A stretch of DNA of 64,000 nucleotides, taken from contig DATKPQ010000116.1 in the NCBI GenBank assembly GCA_035523995.1, positions 1-64,000 of the forward strand. The letters run 5' to 3'. The stretch's first letter is position 1. Each line of letters starts with the position of its first letter. The notes beneath the pieces are model-generated. The model had not been told where the DNA came from, did no database searches, and was given only the letters and a program-made list of their open reading frames with translations. Both the position numbers and the translations under genes were made by a program. Shown in pieces: positions 61,448-64,000 of the stretch. Source of the DNA: JASHVB01 sp035523995. GTDB taxonomy: Bacteria > Pseudomonadota > Alphaproteobacteria > Acetobacterales > Acetobacteraceae.

Positions 61448-62275
61448 TTGTTCCACCGTTTCCGTATTGGCCCCATGAGTGCCACGATCGTTTCCGACGG
61501 ACCGTTGGTGCTGCCGCGCGCATCGCGCATCTTCAGCGGGCTCGATGAAGCAACGATGGACTCTGCGCTTGGCGGGTCCGGACACGCCACCGACAAGGTG
61601 CGGGTGGAGCAGAATTGCTTGCTGCTGGAAACGGGTGGGAAGCGTGTATTGTTCGATAATGGAATGGGAACATCAAAACTGTACGGGCCGGACAGCGGTC
61701 AATTGCTCGACAGCCTGGCACAGGCAGGCGCTGCCCCGGAGTCCATTGATGCGCTGGTGCTGACGCATGCCCATTCGGATCATTGCTGGGGCACAATGCG
61801 CGACGATGGCATGCCCAACTACCCCAACGCCACGATCTATATGGCGCGGGACGAACTGGCGTTCTGGGAATCTGACCCGCCGGGGGAGCGCCGCGAACGT
61901 AGCCTCGCGGGTGTCCGTAAGCATCTGCTGCCGCTGCGTGACCGCATCGCGCTGATTTGCCATGGGCAGGAATTCCTGCCTGGCGTGCAGGCCTGGGCCA
62001 CGCCCGGCCATACGCCGGGCCACATGGCGTATCTGTTTGCCGGCGGTTGGTGCCTGACCGGCGACGTGGCATTCCACGATCCCCTGTCCTTCGTCTTTCC
62101 GGATGCAACGAGCGCCTTCGACGCCGATCCGGCGGAAGCCGTGCAGACGCGGCGCGGATTGCTCGGGCGGCTCGCGGACGAGAAGCTGGCGGTGATCGGG
62201 TATCATTATCCTTGGCCGGGGCTTGGCCATGTTGAACGGGTTGGCGGCACGTTCCGGTTCGTCGGCGCGCACTGA
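61448..62275 (+). CDS. MBL-fold metallo-hydrolase
   Basis: The 275-residue protein has the metallo-beta-lactamase fold. The zinc motif is LTHAHSDHCWG, ATPGHTPGHMAYLF provides the third His, LTGDVAFHDP the bridging Asp, and GYHYPWPGLGH the last His. It resembles quorum-quenching lactonase or other hydrolase subfamilies; the substrate is unknown. I prefer the TTG at 61448 because GGGGGAC lies 6 bases before it; an ATG at 61430 lacks a ribosome-binding site. The next gene starts 48 bp downstream. Confidence 0.87.
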   Translation: MFHRFRIGPMSATIVSDGPLVLPRASRIFSGLDEATMDSALGGSGHATDKVRVEQNCLLLETGGKRVLFDNGMGTSKLYGPDSGQLLDSLAQAGAAPESIDALVLTHAHSDHCWGTMRDDGMPNYPNATIYMARDELAFWESDPPGERRERSLAGVRKHLLPLRDRIALICHGQEFLPGVQAWATPGHTPGHMAYLFAGGWCLTGDVAFHDPLSFVFPDATSAFDADPAEAVQTRRGLLGRLADEKLAVIGYHYPWPGLGHVERVGGTFRFVGAH

Positions 62276-62323
62276 TCAATCGTCGCAACGGGCAGGCAAT
62301 CACACGCACAGCAGGAGACGCAG

Positions 62324-63304
62324 ATGGCTGATTTGCCCCTCACCCTGACGATGGCCGATTATGCGCGGATGATGCCGCTGGCGACGGGACAGGTGAAACC
62401 CGACCGCATCGATCTGACGTTGATCATTGGTCTTGAAGGCTCCTGGCCGGGGCGCGCCGAGCTGTTGCGCCGCGCGTTGCTTGATCCGGCCGTGCATGGC
62501 GGCGAATCCTCGATGGCGGGACATTTGCGCCGCATCGCGCAGGGCGACCGCAGTCATGTCGCGATCCCGGTCTTCCCGTTGCGCAACTTCACTGCGCGGG
62601 ACTTGTACGTTCGCAAGAGTGGGCGTGTGAAGACTGCGGCGGACCTGCGCGGGCGGCGCGTCGGAATGTACGACTGGGTCGCCAGCGGCGCCATCTGGTA
62701 CCGGCACTTCCTGCGTTTCGTCGGCGTGCAGCCGAACGATGTGCAGTGGTGGATCGGCAGCGTGGATGAACCGGGCATTACCAGTCATGTGTACACCCTG
62801 CCGGGCGGCGTGCAGGCCGCGCCGGACGGCAAGCCGCTGTCGGACATGCTGATCGATGGCGAGCTGGATGCGATCTACAGCCCGCCGCGCCTGCGCCGCT
62901 ATCATCCCGCCGATGGCCCGATCGTTCGATTGTTCCCCGACATCCGCTCGGTAGAGCGCGACTATTTCCGCCAGACCGGGATGTTCCCGCCGCAGCATCT
63001 GGTGGTGGTGCGGCGTCCGGTGTGGGAAGCGAACAAATGGATCGCGCGCAGCCTGACCGATGCGTTCCTTATGTGCAACGAAACCTTTGGCAAGGCGCAG
63101 CGGTCGTTTCCTTATGCGTCGCCCTGGCTCGACGCCGAACTGGAGGAGACCGAGGCGCTGATGGGTGTCGATTTCCATCCCTATGGCTTCGAGGCGAACC
63201 GGCGTGCCATCGAAGCCTTCACCGATGAGGCGTTCGCGTCGGGTATCGTCAACCGCCGCGTGTCCCCGGAAGAGTATTTCGCCGAGTTCCTGGAGGCATC
63301 ATAG
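62324..63304 (+). CDS. 4,5-dihydroxyphthalate decarboxylase-like / periplasmic-binding-fold protein
   Basis: The 326-residue protein is similar to Pht5-like 4,5-dihydroxyphthalate decarboxylases, which share the type-2 periplasmic binding fold. Visible runs are VAIPVFPLRNFTARDLYVRK, VKTAADLRGRRVGMYDW (the NMT1/solute-binding signature), and MLIDGELDAIYSPPRLRRYH. No signal peptide is present, favouring a cytoplasmic enzyme or ligand sensor. It follows an MBL-fold hydrolase gene by 48 bp, and a peptide-type binding protein follows. Confidence 0.82.
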   Translation: MADLPLTLTMADYARMMPLATGQVKPDRIDLTLIIGLEGSWPGRAELLRRALLDPAVHGGESSMAGHLRRIAQGDRSHVAIPVFPLRNFTARDLYVRKSGRVKTAADLRGRRVGMYDWVASGAIWYRHFLRFVGVQPNDVQWWIGSVDEPGITSHVYTLPGGVQAAPDGKPLSDMLIDGELDAIYSPPRLRRYHPADGPIVRLFPDIRSVERDYFRQTGMFPPQHLVVVRRPVWEANKWIARSLTDAFLMCNETFGKAQRSFPYASPWLDAELEETEALMGVDFHPYGFEANRRAIEAFTDEAFASGIVNRRVSPEEYFAEFLEAS

Positions 63305-63308
63305 TCTT

Positions 63309-63420
63309 GTCGTCGTGGCCGGCCTTGAGCCGGCCATCTGCCCGAAGGGATCGGGCGCGTTTGGTGACGAAGCATCCCGATCGACTGTGTACGCATCGCT
63401 TGCTCAAGGCCGGTCGTGAG
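63309..63420. repeat. Second palindromic repeat family, degenerate copy
   Basis: GTCGTGGCCGGCCTTGAGCC at the left and a right arm TTGCTCAAGGCCGGTCGTGA. It is related to 30815-30931 and fills the gap before the solute-binding protein. Confidence 0.65.
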
Positions 63421-63538
63421 GAAGGGTTGTCGCCGGCGCCAATTTTTCCGCAATCGGTTGGGATTTCCGTTTGACTCGGCGACAACGTTCCGCCGACCAT
63501 TCCTGGTAACAGGGACGTCAGCGCACGGGGGAACTTGC

Positions 63539-64000
63539 ATGCTTCACCTTTCTCGCCGCGAATTGCTTGCCTGGGGCGGCAGCGCGGCCTTGGCCGGGGG
63601 CCTGCCGGGCACCGCCGTTGCGGCCGAGGGCAAACGCTTCGTGACCGCCAATAACAGCCCCTATGACACCCTGGACCCGCATATGGTGTTCGATATCGGC
63701 CGCATAGCCTCTCGGCTGAACATGTATGATTGCCTGGTGCGTTGGGTGGACAATCCACCACGGCTCGATCTGTGGCTGGCGGACAAGATCGACATCTCGT
63801 CCGACGGCGTGACCTACACCGTGACCCTGAAGCAGAACGTGAAATTCCACGACGGCACGCCGATCACGGCCGACGACGTGGTGTTCTCCATGGAGCGCAT
63901 CCTGGGCCTGAAGCAGGGCGCCTATGGCTTGTTCAAGAGCGTGGTTTCGCCCGGCAAGACCAAGGCGCTGAATCCGGGGATGGTGCAATTCACGCTGAAC
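63539..64000 (+). CDS. ABC transporter substrate-binding protein, family 5 (3' part missing)
   Basis: The first 154 codons of a peptide/nickel-type solute-binding protein; the gene leaves the window at 64000. A signal peptide (HLSRRELLAWGGSAALAGGL then PGTAVAA) carries a twin-Arg-like RR motif. The SBP_bac_5 start follows with NNSPYDTLDPHMVFDIGRIA, LKQNVKFHDGTPITADDVVF and SMERIL. It would bind a peptide or small ligand in the periplasm. A GGGGGAA ribosome-binding site precedes the ATG at 63539. A permease/ATPase set is expected downstream of the window. Confidence 0.9.
   Translation, partial: MLHLSRRELLAWGGSAALAGGLPGTAVAAEGKRFVTANNSPYDTLDPHMVFDIGRIASRLNMYDCLVRWVDNPPRLDLWLADKIDISSDGVTYTVTLKQNVKFHDGTPITADDVVFSMERILGLKQGAYGLFKSVVSPGKTKALNPGMVQFTLN

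Overview
The window is 64 kb of GC-rich DNA from an alphaproteobacterium. I infer the family Acetobacteraceae (Rhodospirillales). The reasons are the separate monofunctional hisB and hisN, the pdhA-pdhB-pdhC-lpdA order with a lipoyl domain on E1-beta, a type III ornithine/lysine decarboxylase, and a PEP-CTERM exported protein. No rRNA, tRNA, CRISPR array, phage or classical insertion sequence was seen.

Layout. 1-3.5 kb (minus): histidine operon hisB, DUF2628, hisH, GNAT, hisA, hisF (hisF cut by the window edge). 3.5-9.8 kb: a decayed FAD monooxygenase, a metallo-hydrolase, a YihY-type membrane protein, a PLP decarboxylase, an MFS transporter and a Nudix protein. 9.8-17.3 kb (minus): hisN followed by yejABEF, an oligopeptide/microcin-type ABC importer, with a GIY-YIG gene inside. 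17.4-22.9 kb (plus): ugpBAE, an IlvD/Edd sugar-acid dehydratase and a small secreted His/Trp/Tyr-rich protein. 23-28.7 kb (minus): ketopantoate-reductase-like protein, an IorAB-type molybdenum hydroxylase and an amidase. 28.9-34.7 kb (minus): the complete pyruvate dehydrogenase cluster. 34.9-39 kb (plus): gatB, a DUF29 remnant, a small unknown protein, a dapA homologue and an SDR. 39-44.7 kb (minus): MscS channel, amidohydrolase, GNAT, rsmB, haloacid dehalogenase and a membrane-anchored GAF-like protein. 45-52.5 kb (plus): a giant three-module glycosyltransferase and the two subunits of a methylcrotonyl-CoA-type carboxylase. 52.7-54.7 kb (minus): GST and DUF3500. 55.4-64 kb (plus): PEP-CTERM protein, a small unknown, a two-gene PhoU-like / truncated-PPDK operon, DUF3096, a second metallo-hydrolase, a dihydroxyphthalate-decarboxylase-like protein and the start of a peptide-type solute-binding protein.

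Two things stand out. First, positions 57365-60938 hold a near-perfect FNR/FixK box followed by two coupled genes. One encodes a 636-residue protein whose N-terminal part I do not recognise and whose C-terminal part is PhoU/DUF47-like. The other encodes a pyruvate phosphate dikinase homologue that keeps the ATP-grasp and phospho-histidine domains (His450) but ends where the PEP/pyruvate barrel should begin. I read this as a candidate oxygen-regulated phosphotransfer system with an unknown acceptor.

Second, a palindromic repeat (arms of about 40 bp beginning GTCATTGCGAGG) occurs at 13 loci. It sits repeatedly between genes of one operon (three successive junctions of yejABEF, plus ugpB/ugpA, mccB/mccA and GNAT/hisA) and at the broken edges of gene remnants. 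At one site the usual short spacer is replaced by a GIY-YIG nuclease gene, as if that gene were the autonomous member of the family.
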